A stretch of DNA of 64,000 nt, taken from positions 34,341-98,340 of the forward strand of contig JBBDXN010000112.1 in assembly GCA_040902305.1 (NCBI GenBank), written 5' to 3'. Position numbers and translations under genes: made by a program. The notes below the pieces were generated by a model. The model saw nothing but the letters and a program-made list of their open reading frames with translations, searched no databases and was not told where the DNA came from. Of the stretch, positions 1 through 7,941 are shown piece by piece. The number at the start of each line of letters is the position of its first letter. Positions within the stretch are counted from its first letter, which is position 1. The DNA is from CAMLFJ01 sp040902305 (GTDB lineage Bacteria > Methylomirabilota > Methylomirabilia > Rokubacteriales > CSP1-6).

Positions 1-425
1 CCTCCCAGGCGGCGGCGCCGACGTCGTCCATCCGGCATTCGGGGAAGAGCGCGCGGACGTCGTCGCGCGAAACTTCTCGAGTGTCGATGCCGAGGCGCTG
101 CTGGCGGGCCAGGTTGCGGCGCAGCGCGGCTTCGTAGCCGGGCGGCACGAGCTGGAGGAAGCCGGGCGCCTCGAAGCCGCAGTCGCCGCCGACGATGGAG
201 GAGAACTCGCGGAAGATCTTGAGGCTCTCGATGGCCAGGCGCGACTCGTGCTCGTTGGTGTAGTGCATGCGCACGAGCGCGCCGGACTTGCCGGTGGCCC
301 CAGGCGGCCAGGTGGCGGCGCTCGAGCAGCCGGACGTTCTTGGCGCCCATGCTGGCCAGGTGAAACGCGGTGCTCGTGCCGTTCGCCCCGCCGCCGATGA
401 TGACGATGTCCGCAGTCGCGCTCAT
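1..425 (-). CDS. FAD-dependent oxidoreductase (DAO/sarcosine oxidase-like), partial, frameshifted
   Basis: The gene runs off the left edge. From the ATG at 425 it starts with a Rossmann FAD-binding motif (MSATADIVIIGGGANGTST) and continues to 'LLERRHLAA'. The frame then breaks near 297-303, where one extra base, probably the T read on the coding strand at 302, separates it from 'GATGKSGALVRMHYTNEHE'. That second frame stays open to position 1. Families of this kind oxidise amines or N-methylated amino acids with FAD. It is transcribed away from the transporter operon that starts at 563, so the two share the intervening 137 bases. The break may be an assembly error or a real mutation. The substrate cannot be told, since only about 140 residues are visible. 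Confidence 0.75.
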   Translation of the reverse strand, partial: MSATADIVIIGGGANGTSTAFHLASMGAKNVRLLERRHLAAWGHRQVRRARAHALHQRARVAPGHREPQDLPRVLLHRRRRLRLRGARLPPARAARLRSRAAPQPGPPAAPRHRHSRSFARRRPRALPRMPDGRRRRRRLG

Positions 426-475
426 GGCGTTGGATTCTGTCATGTTTGGCGCTGGTTCGCCACCGGCGGCCCGGC

Positions 476-504
476 TTGACAGGGTGGGGGGAAACCCCTA
501 TAAA
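476..504 (+). promoter_or_regulatory. Sigma70-type promoter of the first Dpp-type operon
   Basis: A perfect -35 box TTGACA (476-481) is followed by an exact 17-base spacer and the -10 box TATAAA (499-504). The binding-protein ATG is at 563, giving a leader of about 50 bases with a strong ribosome site (GAGGAGG) just before it. This is the clearest housekeeping-type promoter in the window. Confidence 0.75.
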
Positions 505-562
505 TGACGGACTGTAAACAGCTTTCGATCGATGTCGCTCAAACCGAGGAGGAGCAACCACC

Positions 563-2107
563 ATGGAATTGACCCGACGTGACCTGCTCAAGGGAGCGGC
601 CGCCCTCGGCGCCGCGGCCAGCGTGCCCCTGACCGCAGGCGGCCCGGCCCAGGCCCAGACCACCCAGAAGAAAGAGCTGGTGGTCGCCCAGGGCGGCGAC
701 ATCTCGAAGTTCGACCCGCACTTCAGCACCTCCTCCAACGACATCCGGATCTCGTTCAACCTCTTCGACAACCTGGTCAGCCGGCATCCGGACGGCAAGC
801 TCCATCCGGGCCTGGCCACCGAGTGGAAGACGCAGGGGCCGACCGCCTGGGCGTTCAAGCTGCGCCAGGGCGTGAAGTGGCACAACGGCGACCCGTTCAG
901 CTCGGCGGACGCCAAGTTCAGCCTGGAGCGCACGTGGGATCCGAACGTGAAGACCCGCGTGAACACCGTGTTCACCACCATCGACCGCATCGAGGCGCCG
1001 GACGCGGTGACGCTGATCATCCACACCAAGAAGCCGGACCCGCTGCTGCCGGCGCGCCTGGCGTTCTACGGCGGCCAGATCGTCCCCAAGAAGTACCTGG
1101 AAGCGGTGGGCGGCGACACCTTCAACGCCAAGCCGGTGGGAACGGGACCGGTGCAGTTCGTGTCGTGGACCAAGGACGACAAGGTGGTGCTGGACGCGAA
1201 CCCCGGCTACTGGGGCGGTCGGATCAACGTGGACCGCGTCGTCGTCCGCGCGATCCCGGAGATGGCGCCGCGGATCGCAGCCCTGCTCAAGGGCGAGGTG
1301 GACGTGATCACCCAACTCCCGCCCGACCAGGGGGAGCGGGTCAACGCCAACGCCTCCACCCGCGTCTCGGGCGCGCTCTACGCCGGGCTCTACGTGCTCG
1401 CGGTCAACAGCAAGGTCCCGCCGCTCGACAATCCGCTCGTCAAGCAGGCGCTGTCCCTGGGCATCGACCGCCCGGCCATCGTCAAGGAGCTGTGGAGGGC
1501 ACGCGGCATCGTCCCCAGCGGCCCCATCGCCAAGGGCGACAACCACTTCGATGCTTCACTGCCGCCGCTGGCCTACAACCCCAAGGAAGCGCGGGAGCGG
1601 CTCAAGAAGGCCGGATACAAGAACGAGGAGATCGTCATCGAGACCACCTCGGGCTACACCGCCAACGACAAGCCCATGTCCGAGGCGATCGCCGCGATGT
1701 GGAAAGACGTGGGGGTGAACGCCAAGGTCGAGATCGTCGAGTACTCGGTCCGCGCCCAGAAGAATCGCGACCGGAGCTTCAAGGGCCTCTGGTGGTCGGA
1801 TCCCACGTCCACCCTCGGCGATCCGGACGGCATGATGTGGCGGCTCCTGGCTCCGGGCGGGCCGCAGGACTACTGGCGTAACGCGAAGTTCGACGAGCTG
1901 GGCGAGGCGGCCCGCTTCTCGATCGACGAGAAGTTCCGCGGGCAGGCCTACAAGGACATGACGAAGGTCTTCCTCGAGCACTTCCCGTGGCTGCCGGTCA
2001 TCCAGCCCTACGAGGACTACGGGCTGCAGAAGTACGTGGACTGGACGCCGAACCCGAACCAGCAGTTCGAGATCCGCCGCTTCAACCTCAAGCTGCGCCG
2101 CGCGTAA
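563..2107 (+). CDS. ABC transporter substrate-binding protein, family 5 (DppA/OppA type)
   Basis: This 514-residue periplasmic receptor belongs to an ABC importer of the peptide/nickel class. The N-terminus has a twin-arginine motif (TRRDLLK, residues 4-10), then a hydrophobic stretch and a cleavage-like AQA near residue 31, so export is probably by Tat after folding. The body has the family signature features: 'FDPHFSTSS' early, 'VKWHNGDPFSSADAKFS' in the conserved domain-I block, and 'GTGPVQFVSW'. A purine-rich ribosome site precedes the ATG. Two permeases follow downstream in the same direction, but no ATPase gene does. Family members bind peptides, nickel, haem, glutathione or sugars; the ligand here cannot be inferred. 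Confidence 0.93.
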   Translation: MELTRRDLLKGAAALGAAASVPLTAGGPAQAQTTQKKELVVAQGGDISKFDPHFSTSSNDIRISFNLFDNLVSRHPDGKLHPGLATEWKTQGPTAWAFKLRQGVKWHNGDPFSSADAKFSLERTWDPNVKTRVNTVFTTIDRIEAPDAVTLIIHTKKPDPLLPARLAFYGGQIVPKKYLEAVGGDTFNAKPVGTGPVQFVSWTKDDKVVLDANPGYWGGRINVDRVVVRAIPEMAPRIAALLKGEVDVITQLPPDQGERVNANASTRVSGALYAGLYVLAVNSKVPPLDNPLVKQALSLGIDRPAIVKELWRARGIVPSGPIAKGDNHFDASLPPLAYNPKEARERLKKAGYKNEEIVIETTSGYTANDKPMSEAIAAMWKDVGVNAKVEIVEYSVRAQKNRDRSFKGLWWSDPTSTLGDPDGMMWRLLAPGGPQDYWRNAKFDELGEAARFSIDEKFRGQAYKDMTKVFLEHFPWLPVIQPYEDYGLQKYVDWTPNPNQQFEIRRFNLKLRRA

Positions 2108-2114
2108 GTCCGGC

Positions 2115-2155
2115 CCCCTCACCCTGCCCTCTCCCCGATGGGGAGAGGGTGGGGA
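2115..2155. repeat. Dispersed palindrome, copy 1
   Basis: CCCTCTCCCC (2127-2136) and its exact complement GGGGAGAGGG (2140-2149) enclose a GAT loop. The left flank CCCTCACCCTG matches other copies at 21871, 31673, 33953 and 39575. It sits between the binding protein and first permease genes, where a hairpin could trim or stabilise the mRNA and set unequal expression. Confidence 0.8.
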
Positions 2156-2173
2156 AGAGGGAGAGCTTCAGTC

Positions 2174-3100
2174 ATGCGCGGGTTCCTCCCGTTCCTCGGT
2201 CACCGGCTCTTCCGCGCCTTCATCGCGCTCTGGCTCGTGTCGACGGTGGTCTTCGTCGTCATGCGCCTGTCCGGTGATCCGGTCCCGCTGCTGCTGCCGC
2301 CCGACGCGCCGCGCAGCGAGATCTTCCGGGTGCGGGCCGAGCTGGGGCTCGATCGTCCGCTGCCGGTGCAGTACGCGGTGTTCCTCGCCAACCTGGCCCG
2401 CGGCGACTTCGGCCGCTCCATCCACTTCCGCGAGCCGGCCTTCAACGTGGTCCGCGGCTACCTGGCCGCCACCCTCGAGCTGGGGCTCACCGCGTTTGTC
2501 CTGGCCACGCTGGTGGCGGTGCCCGTCGGGCTCTTCTCCGCGATGCGGCGGAACACCGCGGTGGACCACGCCGCGATGGGGCTGGCCCTGATCGGGCAAT
2601 CCGCCCCCACCTTCTTCCTGGGCATCCTGTTCATCCTGCTGCTGTCGCTCAAGGCCGACCTCTTCCCGACCTCGGGCCGCGGCGACTGGCGCCACCTGGT
2701 GCTCCCCGCGATGACCCTCGGCGCCTTCACCATGGCCTCCATCGCCCGGCTCACGCGGTCGGCGGTGCTGGAGGTGCTGGGGGCCGACTACATCCGGACC
2801 GCGCGGGCCAAGGGCCTCTCCGAGATGTGGGTGGTGGCCAAGCACACGCTCAAGAACGCGGCGATCCCGATCGTGACCATCACCGGGCTGCAGTTCGGCA
2901 CGCTGCTCGGCGGCGCCGTCGTCACCGAGACCGTGTTCTCCTGGCCCGGCATCGGACGGCTCGCGATCCAGTCCATCTACAACCGCGACTACCCGGTCGT
3001 GCAGTGCACCGTGTTCCTCGCCGCGCTGCTGTTCATCGTGATCAACTTCTTCATCGACCTGATCTATGGTTTCCTCGATCCCCGCATCCGTTCCGGCTGA
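2174..3100 (+). CDS. ABC transporter permease, DppB type
   Basis: This inner-membrane permease half of the importer has about 308 residues, normal for DppB/OppB/NikB. I place the start at ATG 2174 (MRGFLPFLGHRLFRAF) because a GGGAG ribosome site precedes it; the longer upstream reading would translate the palindrome. The features seen are an N-terminal membrane helix, 'GLDRPLPVQYAVFLANLARG', the BPD_transp_1 block, and the cytoplasmic EAA loop that contacts the ATPase ('DYIRTARAKGLSEMWVVAKH'). The C-terminus is typical ('DLIYGFLDPRIRSG'). It overlaps the next permease by 35 bases. Confidence 0.92.
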   Translation: MRGFLPFLGHRLFRAFIALWLVSTVVFVVMRLSGDPVPLLLPPDAPRSEIFRVRAELGLDRPLPVQYAVFLANLARGDFGRSIHFREPAFNVVRGYLAATLELGLTAFVLATLVAVPVGLFSAMRRNTAVDHAAMGLALIGQSAPTFFLGILFILLLSLKADLFPTSGRGDWRHLVLPAMTLGAFTMASIARLTRSAVLEVLGADYIRTARAKGLSEMWVVAKHTLKNAAIPIVTITGLQFGTLLGGAVVTETVFSWPGIGRLAIQSIYNRDYPVVQCTVFLAALLFIVINFFIDLIYGFLDPRIRSG

Positions 3101-3968
3101 CGCCGCGCTCCCGGCCGCCCTCGCGCCCGCGCGGCGCCGGCGGGTGCCGTGGCTGGTGGTGGCCGGGCTCGGCTTCGTCGGGCTCCTGATCCTGGTCGCG
3201 GTGGCGGCTCCGCTGCTCGCGCCCCAGGATCCGACGCGCCAGAGCCTGCGGGGACGCCTCGCCGCGCCCACGTGGGAAGGCTCCGACGGGCGCGCGCACC
3301 TGCTCGGCACCGATCATCTCGGCCGCGACGTGCTCTCGCGCGTGATCCACGGCTCGCGCGTGTCGCTGCTGGTGGGCTTCGCGGCGGTGGTGGTCGGGGG
3401 CGTGCTCGGCTCGGCGGCGGGGATCCTGGCCGGCTTCAGCCGCGGGCGCCTGGACGCGGTCATCATGACGGTGGCGGACGCGCAGCTCGCCTTCCCGTTC
3501 ATCCTGCTCGCGATCGGCATCATCGCGGTGCTGGGGCCGAGCTTCCCGACCCTCGTGGTGGTGATCGGGCTCTCCGGCTGGGTGTCCTACGCCCGCATCC
3601 TGCGCTCCCAGGTGCTGGTGGTGCGCTCGCGCGAGTTCGTGGAGTCCATCCACGCGCTGGGGGGCTCGCTCGCCCGCATCGTGCTCCGCCATGTGCTGCC
3701 CAACGTGCTCTCGTCCATCGTGGTCATCGCCACCCTCGAGCTGGCCCGGGCGATCGTGCTGGAGGCCACGCTCTCGTTCCTGGGGCTGGGGGTCCAGCCG
3801 CCCACGCCCTCCTGGGGCGGCATGGTGCACGAGGGCCGCGAGTACCTCGAGTCGGCCTGGTGGATCTCCACCTTCCCCGGCCTCGTGCTCATGATCACCT
3901 CGATCGTGGTCAGCCGCACCGGCGACTGGCTCCGCGACGTGCTGGACCCCACTCTCCGCGGAGAGTAG
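3066..3968 (+). CDS. ABC transporter permease, DppC type
   Basis: This is the second permease, 300 residues if ATG 3066 is used. It starts inside the 3' end of the DppB-type gene. An Ala/Arg-rich cytoplasmic tail precedes the first helix ('WLVVAGLGFVGLLILVAV'). The DppC hallmarks 'LLGTDHLGRDVLSRVIHG' and 'SFLGLGVQPPTPSWGGM' are both present, as is an EAA loop ('REFVESIHALGGSLARIVLR'). It pairs with the preceding permease to form the channel. A valine start about 25 codons in is possible, so the exact N-terminus is uncertain. Confidence 0.92.
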   Translation: MVSSIPASVPADAALPAALAPARRRRVPWLVVAGLGFVGLLILVAVAAPLLAPQDPTRQSLRGRLAAPTWEGSDGRAHLLGTDHLGRDVLSRVIHGSRVSLLVGFAAVVVGGVLGSAAGILAGFSRGRLDAVIMTVADAQLAFPFILLAIGIIAVLGPSFPTLVVVIGLSGWVSYARILRSQVLVVRSREFVESIHALGGSLARIVLRHVLPNVLSSIVVIATLELARAIVLEATLSFLGLGVQPPTPSWGGMVHEGREYLESAWWISTFPGLVLMITSIVVSRTGDWLRDVLDPTLRGE

Positions 3969-3987
3969 GGCGGAAAGGACTGAGGCC

Positions 3988-4395
3988 ATGCCGATCACCG
4001 AGCTGATCGAATACGAGGCGGCCAGTGCCGAGGTGCGCGCGGTCTACGACGACATCATGGCCACGCGCAAGACGGACTGGATCAACAACTTCTGGAAGGC
4101 CCTCGCCAACCACCCGCCGACCCTGCGCCGCACCTGGGAGAGCATCAAGCAGGTGATGGGGCCGGGCGCGCTCGACCCGCTGACCAAGGAGATGGTCTAC
4201 CTCGCGGTGAGCGCGGCCAACGGCTGCGACTACTGCATCGCCTCCCACACCGCGGGCGCGCGGAAGGCCGGCATGACCGAGGCGATGCGGGGCGAGCTGC
4301 TCGCGGTGGTCGGCATGGCCTGCGAGACCAACTCGCTGGCCAACGCCTATCAGGTGCCGGTGGACGAGCGGTTGCGCGACCCCGACCCGGACTGA
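3988..4395 (+). CDS. Carboxymuconolactone decarboxylase-family protein, AhpD-like
   Basis: This 135-residue all-helical protein is of the AhpD/CMD superfamily. The redox motif is intact: Cys80-x2-Cys83 with His87 ('NGCDYCIASHTAGARKAG'), preceded by the conserved Glu in 'TKEMVYLA'. AhpD-type proteins act as alkylhydroperoxidases or disulphide carriers, while the decarboxylase branch lacks this CxxC, so a peroxidatic role is more likely. It starts 19 bases after the DppC-type gene and is probably the last gene of that operon. Its 3' end overlaps the convergent EamA gene by 46 bases. Confidence 0.85.
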   Translation: MPITELIEYEAASAEVRAVYDDIMATRKTDWINNFWKALANHPPTLRRTWESIKQVMGPGALDPLTKEMVYLAVSAANGCDYCIASHTAGARKAGMTEAMRGELLAVVGMACETNSLANAYQVPVDERLRDPDPD

Positions 4396-5279
4396 GCCGC
4401 CGCGCGCCGCTCCAGGCGCAGATCGGCGGCGGTGTGGGCGGCGAGCGCGGCCAGCACGATGGCGCCGCCCACCACCGAGGGCAGGCCCGGATTCTCGCCG
4501 ATGGCGAGCCACACCCACACCGGTCCCAGCACGCTCTCCAGCACCGCGATCAGGGCCGCCTCCGCCACCGGGATGCGCCGCGCCCCCGCGGTGAACAGGA
4601 TCATCCCGAGCCCGAGCTGGCCGCTGCCGAAGAGGGCGAGGAGCAGGAGATCGCCCGCGTCGGCCGATCCCGGCCGCGCCGAGTAGGACGCCACCAGGCT
4701 CGTGAGCGCGGCGGCCAGCGCGGCCGCGGGCAGCATCTGCACGTGGCGCCGGCGGCGCAGGAGCACGGTGGCCGCCGCGAAGGCCAGCGCCACCGTGAAG
4801 GCGAGGAGATCGCCGTCGAGCGAGCCCGCCGCGGGCGCCGCGTAGAAGTACCGCGAGACCATGATGGCGCTGCCCAGCAGCGCGACGCTCATCGCCCCCC
4901 ACGTGCGCCCGGCCACCCGCTCCCCCATCCAGGCCCAGCCGAGCAGCCCGGCCATGAACGGGCTCAGGCTCTGGATGATCAGCACGTTCGCCACCGAGGT
5001 ACGGTGGAGCGCCATGATGAAGCAGGTGGACGCGGTCGCGAAGCAGAGCGCCATCGCGAGCCCGGTCCCGCCCATGCGGAAGAAGACGCCCGCGGTGCCG
5101 CGGCCCTCGCGGAGCGCGGTCACGCCCAGCAGGAACGCGGCGCAGAAGAGCCCCCGCCAGAACACGGTGGTCCACGGATCGGTGTCCGCGGCGCGCGCGA
5201 GCAGGCCGCCGGTGCTCCAGCACACTGCGGCGGCGGCGACCAGGAGCCGGCCGCGCTGCGCTTCGTCCCCGCCGCTCAT
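4350..5279 (-). CDS. EamA/DMT-family transporter
   Basis: This 309-residue inner-membrane carrier belongs to the drug/metabolite transporter superfamily. The start is ATG 5279 (MSGGDEAQRGRLLVAAAAV), because the longer upstream reading is only the shadow of the neighbouring gene. Two EamA repeats are visible, the first beginning 'AVCWSTGGLLAR' with the typical 'SLSPFMAGLLGWAWMGERV', the second ending 'AVLESVLGPVWVWLAIGE'. About ten helices are expected. The start overlaps the stop of the next EamA gene (ATGA, 5276-5279), so the two are translationally coupled. They may act as a pair or separately; the substrate is unknown. Confidence 0.88.
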   Translation of the reverse strand: MSGGDEAQRGRLLVAAAAVCWSTGGLLARAADTDPWTTVFWRGLFCAAFLLGVTALREGRGTAGVFFRMGGTGLAMALCFATASTCFIMALHRTSVANVLIIQSLSPFMAGLLGWAWMGERVAGRTWGAMSVALLGSAIMVSRYFYAAPAAGSLDGDLLAFTVALAFAAATVLLRRRRHVQMLPAAALAAALTSLVASYSARPGSADAGDLLLLALFGSGQLGLGMILFTAGARRIPVAEAALIAVLESVLGPVWVWLAIGENPGLPSVVGGAIVLAALAAHTAADLRLERRAAAQSGSGSRNRSSTGT

Positions 5280-6160
5280 CGCGCGAGCGCCACGCAGGCG
5301 ACCCCGGCGAGGACCACCGCGGCGCCGGCCAGCCGCCGCCGCAGGCCGCCTTCCCGGAGCCACACGCTGCCGATGATCGCGGAGAGCACGATGGACATCT
5401 CCCGCGCCGCCACGACGTAGCCGGTCTTCGAGAACTGGAAGGCGAAGAGGACGAGGAGGTAGCCGGTGGGGCTCATCAGGGCCGCGGCCACGATGGTCCC
5501 GCGGTTCAGGCGCCATTCCCGGCGCATCGCGTCCGCCCGGGCCAGCGCCACCGGGGTGAGGAGGGCGCAGGAGCCCAGCTCCATGAGCCAGATGTAGGCG
5601 AGCGGGTGCAGGCGCGCGACCCCCGCCTTGTCGAGCAGGGAGTACGACGCGATCAGCACCCCGGTCGCGAGCGCCCAGCCGGTGCCCGAGGCGAGGAAAG
5701 CCGCCCGCGTCCACGCGCCGGGCCGCCAGTGCAGGAAGAAGATGCCGCTCGCCACGAGGACTACCCCGAGCGCGCCGAGCGGGGAGAGGCGCTCGTCCCA
5801 GAGCAGGAGCGCGGCCACCGGCACCAGGGCCACCCCGAAGCCGCGCGCGACCGGGTACACGAGGGAGAAGTCGCCGGTGGCGTAGGCGCGCCCCAGGGTG
5901 AAGAAGTAGAGCGCGTGGAGCACGATGGTGCCGATCACGAAGGGGATCGCGGAGGCGGCGAAGCCGTGCCGGGCGAGGGTCGCGAGCGCGATCGGCGCGT
6001 AGAGCGCGCTCGCGAGCACGCCGACCCACCAGAGGAAGATCACCGGATCGCCCGCGCGCTTGGTGAGCGCATTCCAGCCCGCGTGGAGCACGGCCGCGCC
6101 CAGGACGAGGAGGAGCGCCGCGGCGGTCACCAGGACAGGGTAGGGGTTTCGCCGGGCCAC
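5276..6160 (-). CDS. EamA/DMT-family transporter
   Basis: This second DMT carrier has 294 residues. The first repeat opens with 'AAVLHAGWNALTKRAGDPV', where the conserved Trp-Asn is typical of one EamA subfamily, and the second begins after residue 150. 'YPVARGFGVALVPVAALLLWDERLS' style helix 4/5 motifs and the C-terminal 'AIIGSVWLREG' are visible. It is the first gene of a two-gene unit and lies divergently from the cupin gene at 6191, with only 30 bases between them. The substrate is not predictable. Confidence 0.87.
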   Translation of the reverse strand: MARRNPYPVLVTAAALLLVLGAAVLHAGWNALTKRAGDPVIFLWWVGVLASALYAPIALATLARHGFAASAIPFVIGTIVLHALYFFTLGRAYATGDFSLVYPVARGFGVALVPVAALLLWDERLSPLGALGVVLVASGIFFLHWRPGAWTRAAFLASGTGWALATGVLIASYSLLDKAGVARLHPLAYIWLMELGSCALLTPVALARADAMRREWRLNRGTIVAAALMSPTGYLLVLFAFQFSKTGYVVAAREMSIVLSAIIGSVWLREGGLRRRLAGAAVVLAGVACVALAR

Positions 6161-6170
6161 GCCAAGCGAT

Positions 6171-6176
6171 TACTAT
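6171..6176 (+). promoter_or_regulatory. Candidate start-proximal -10 element (TACTAT)
   Basis: TACTAT lies 14 bases before the ATG of the cupin gene, in the 30-base gap between divergent genes. No convincing -35 box is seen. It fits a repeated pattern in this window of -10-like hexamers close to start codons. Confidence 0.35.
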
Positions 6177-6190
6177 GGAGTCCTCGCGTG

Positions 6191-6817
6191 ATGGCCTACT
6201 CGCTTCGTCTCATCGAGGATCGGCTCGCCGCGGGCGTGGCGGCGCCCGCGCGCACGTCCGGCGTGCCCCGCGTGCTCTACGCGGTCTCCGGCGCGCTCCG
6301 GGCCACCGCCGGCGGCGCGCCGGTCGCCGCGGTGGGCCCGGGCACCGTGAGCGCTCGCGCGCCCGGAGAGGCCGCGCGGATCTATCGCGTCGAGCTGGTC
6401 CGCCAGCCGCCGCCCGTCGCGGCCGGGCGCGTGCTGCTCGAGCACCCGATCGACCTCGCGGGTCGGGCGGCCTGGCTCATGCGCTGCGACCGCGTGGACT
6501 TCGAGCCCGGCGGCATCGCGCCGCCGCATCGGCATCGGGGCGGGGGCATCCGCTGCCTGCTCCACGGCCGCCTCGAGGTGACGGTGGCCGACGGCGCGCC
6601 GCGCACCGTGCATCCGGGCGAGGCCTGGTTCGAGAGCGGGCGCGAGCCGGTGCTCGCGGTGTCAGCCGCCGAGACCGAGACCAGCTTCATCCGCTTCTCC
6701 ATCCAGCCCGCCGAGATCCGCGGCCAGAGCTCCATCCTGTACGTGGATCCGGCCGACGCTTCCCGCGGCCGCCCCCGCCGCTACACGGTCTACGTGGACG
6801 AGCCGATCGCCCTCTGA
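6191..6817 (+). CDS. Cupin-domain protein
   Basis: This is a 208-residue protein with a single recognisable cupin barrel in its second half. The metal-binding motif-1 pattern is 'PPHRHRGGGIRCLLHGRLEV', with a spaced His-His and following Glu. Motif 2 ('VHPGEAWFESGREPV') is weaker. The first half is Ala/Val-rich with no known domain. ATG 6191 was chosen over an overlapping ATG in another frame because the translated product has the cupin motifs. The glycosyltransferase TTG start follows 5 bases after the stop, so the pair is probably co-transcribed. Function could be a small-molecule binding or isomerase role; no substrate is evident. Confidence 0.8.
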   Translation: MAYSLRLIEDRLAAGVAAPARTSGVPRVLYAVSGALRATAGGAPVAAVGPGTVSARAPGEAARIYRVELVRQPPPVAAGRVLLEHPIDLAGRAAWLMRCDRVDFEPGGIAPPHRHRGGGIRCLLHGRLEVTVADGAPRTVHPGEAWFESGREPVLAVSAAETETSFIRFSIQPAEIRGQSSILYVDPADASRGRPRRYTVYVDEPIAL

Positions 6818-6822
6818 GCCCA

Positions 6823-7941
6823 TTGCTCATCCTCATCCTCAGCGCCAGCTACGGATCCGGCCACGCGGAGGCCGCGCGCAGCCTGGCCGCCGCCGTCGAG
6901 GCCCGCGGCGGCCGGGCCGTCGTGGTGGATCACTTCCGCGAGCTGGTGCACCCGCTCTTCGCGCGCCTGAGCCGGGCCGCCTACTACTGCCTCCTCCGCC
7001 GCGCGCCCGGGGCGTGGGCGCTCGCCTATACCCTGGGCGACCGCATGGGGCCGGACTCTCCGTTCGCCTTCGGCATGACCCGCATTGGCACCGAGCGGCT
7101 GGCCCACCTGCTCGACACGATGCAGCCCGACGCGGTCATCACCGTCCACGCGACGCCGGCGGCGGCCATGGCGGCCCTCGCGCTCGGCGGCCGGCGGGTG
7201 CCGCCCCATACCACCGCGGTCACCGACTACGTGGCCCACAGCCAGTGGATGCCGCGTCCGGTGGACCGCTACTGCGTGGCGGCCGAGGAGGTGCGGAACG
7301 AGTTCGTGGCGCGCGGCATCCCGCCGGAGCGCGTGGTGGTCACCGGGGTGCCGGTGCGCGAGGAGTTCGCGCGCGCGGTCGACCCGGCCGCGGCGCGCCG
7401 GGCCTTCGGGCTCTCGCCCGACCTGCCCACCATCGTGGCGATGGCGGGCACCCAGGGCTCGCTCGGGCGGCTCGGCGACGTCACCCGCGCCCTGCTCACG
7501 ATGGAGCGGCCGATGCAGGCGGTGGTGGTGGCGGGCCGCGACGAGCGCCTCCGCGTCACGCTCGCCCGCGCGGCCGCGGGCAGCCCGGTGCGGGTGGTGG
7601 GCTTCGTCGACGTGCGGATGCTCCTGGCCGCGGCCGACCTGCTCGTGACCAAGGCCGGCGGCATGACCCTGGCCGAGGCGACCGCGGCGCAGGTGCCGCT
7701 GCTCCTCTACGGCTCGCTCCCGGGTCAGGAGCGCGGCAACGAGCGGTTCGCCTCCCGCGCGGGGATCGCGCTGGTGGCGCGCTCGCGCGGCGAGCTGCGG
7801 CGCCTGCTCGACCGGGCGGTGGGCGACCCCGAGACGGTCGAGCGGCTGCAGGGCTCGCTGCGGCGGCTGCGCCGTCCCGACGCGGCCCAGCACATCGTGG
7901 ATCTGGTCATCGAGCAGATCGCCACCCGCCGCAACCAGTGA
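6823..7941 (+). CDS. MurG/MGDG-synthase-like glycosyltransferase
   Basis: This 372-residue GT-B fold enzyme starts at TTG 6823 (translated LLILILSASYGSGHAEAA). The N-terminal 'SASYGSGH..AARSL' motif is the signature of monogalactosyldiacylglycerol-synthase/processive diacylglycerol glycosyltransferases. The C-terminal UDP-sugar site includes 'LVTKAGGMTLAEA' and 'PGQERGNERF'. Such enzymes add sugar to diacylglycerol at the membrane to make glycolipids. The stop overlaps the GTG start of the TPR gene (GTGA, 7938-7941), so the two are coupled. It could also glycosylate another lipid acceptor. Confidence 0.85.
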   Translation: MLILILSASYGSGHAEAARSLAAAVEARGGRAVVVDHFRELVHPLFARLSRAAYYCLLRRAPGAWALAYTLGDRMGPDSPFAFGMTRIGTERLAHLLDTMQPDAVITVHATPAAAMAALALGGRRVPPHTTAVTDYVAHSQWMPRPVDRYCVAAEEVRNEFVARGIPPERVVVTGVPVREEFARAVDPAAARRAFGLSPDLPTIVAMAGTQGSLGRLGDVTRALLTMERPMQAVVVAGRDERLRVTLARAAAGSPVRVVGFVDVRMLLAAADLLVTKAGGMTLAEATAAQVPLLLYGSLPGQERGNERFASRAGIALVARSRGELRRLLDRAVGDPETVERLQGSLRRLRRPDAAQHIVDLVIEQIATRRNQ

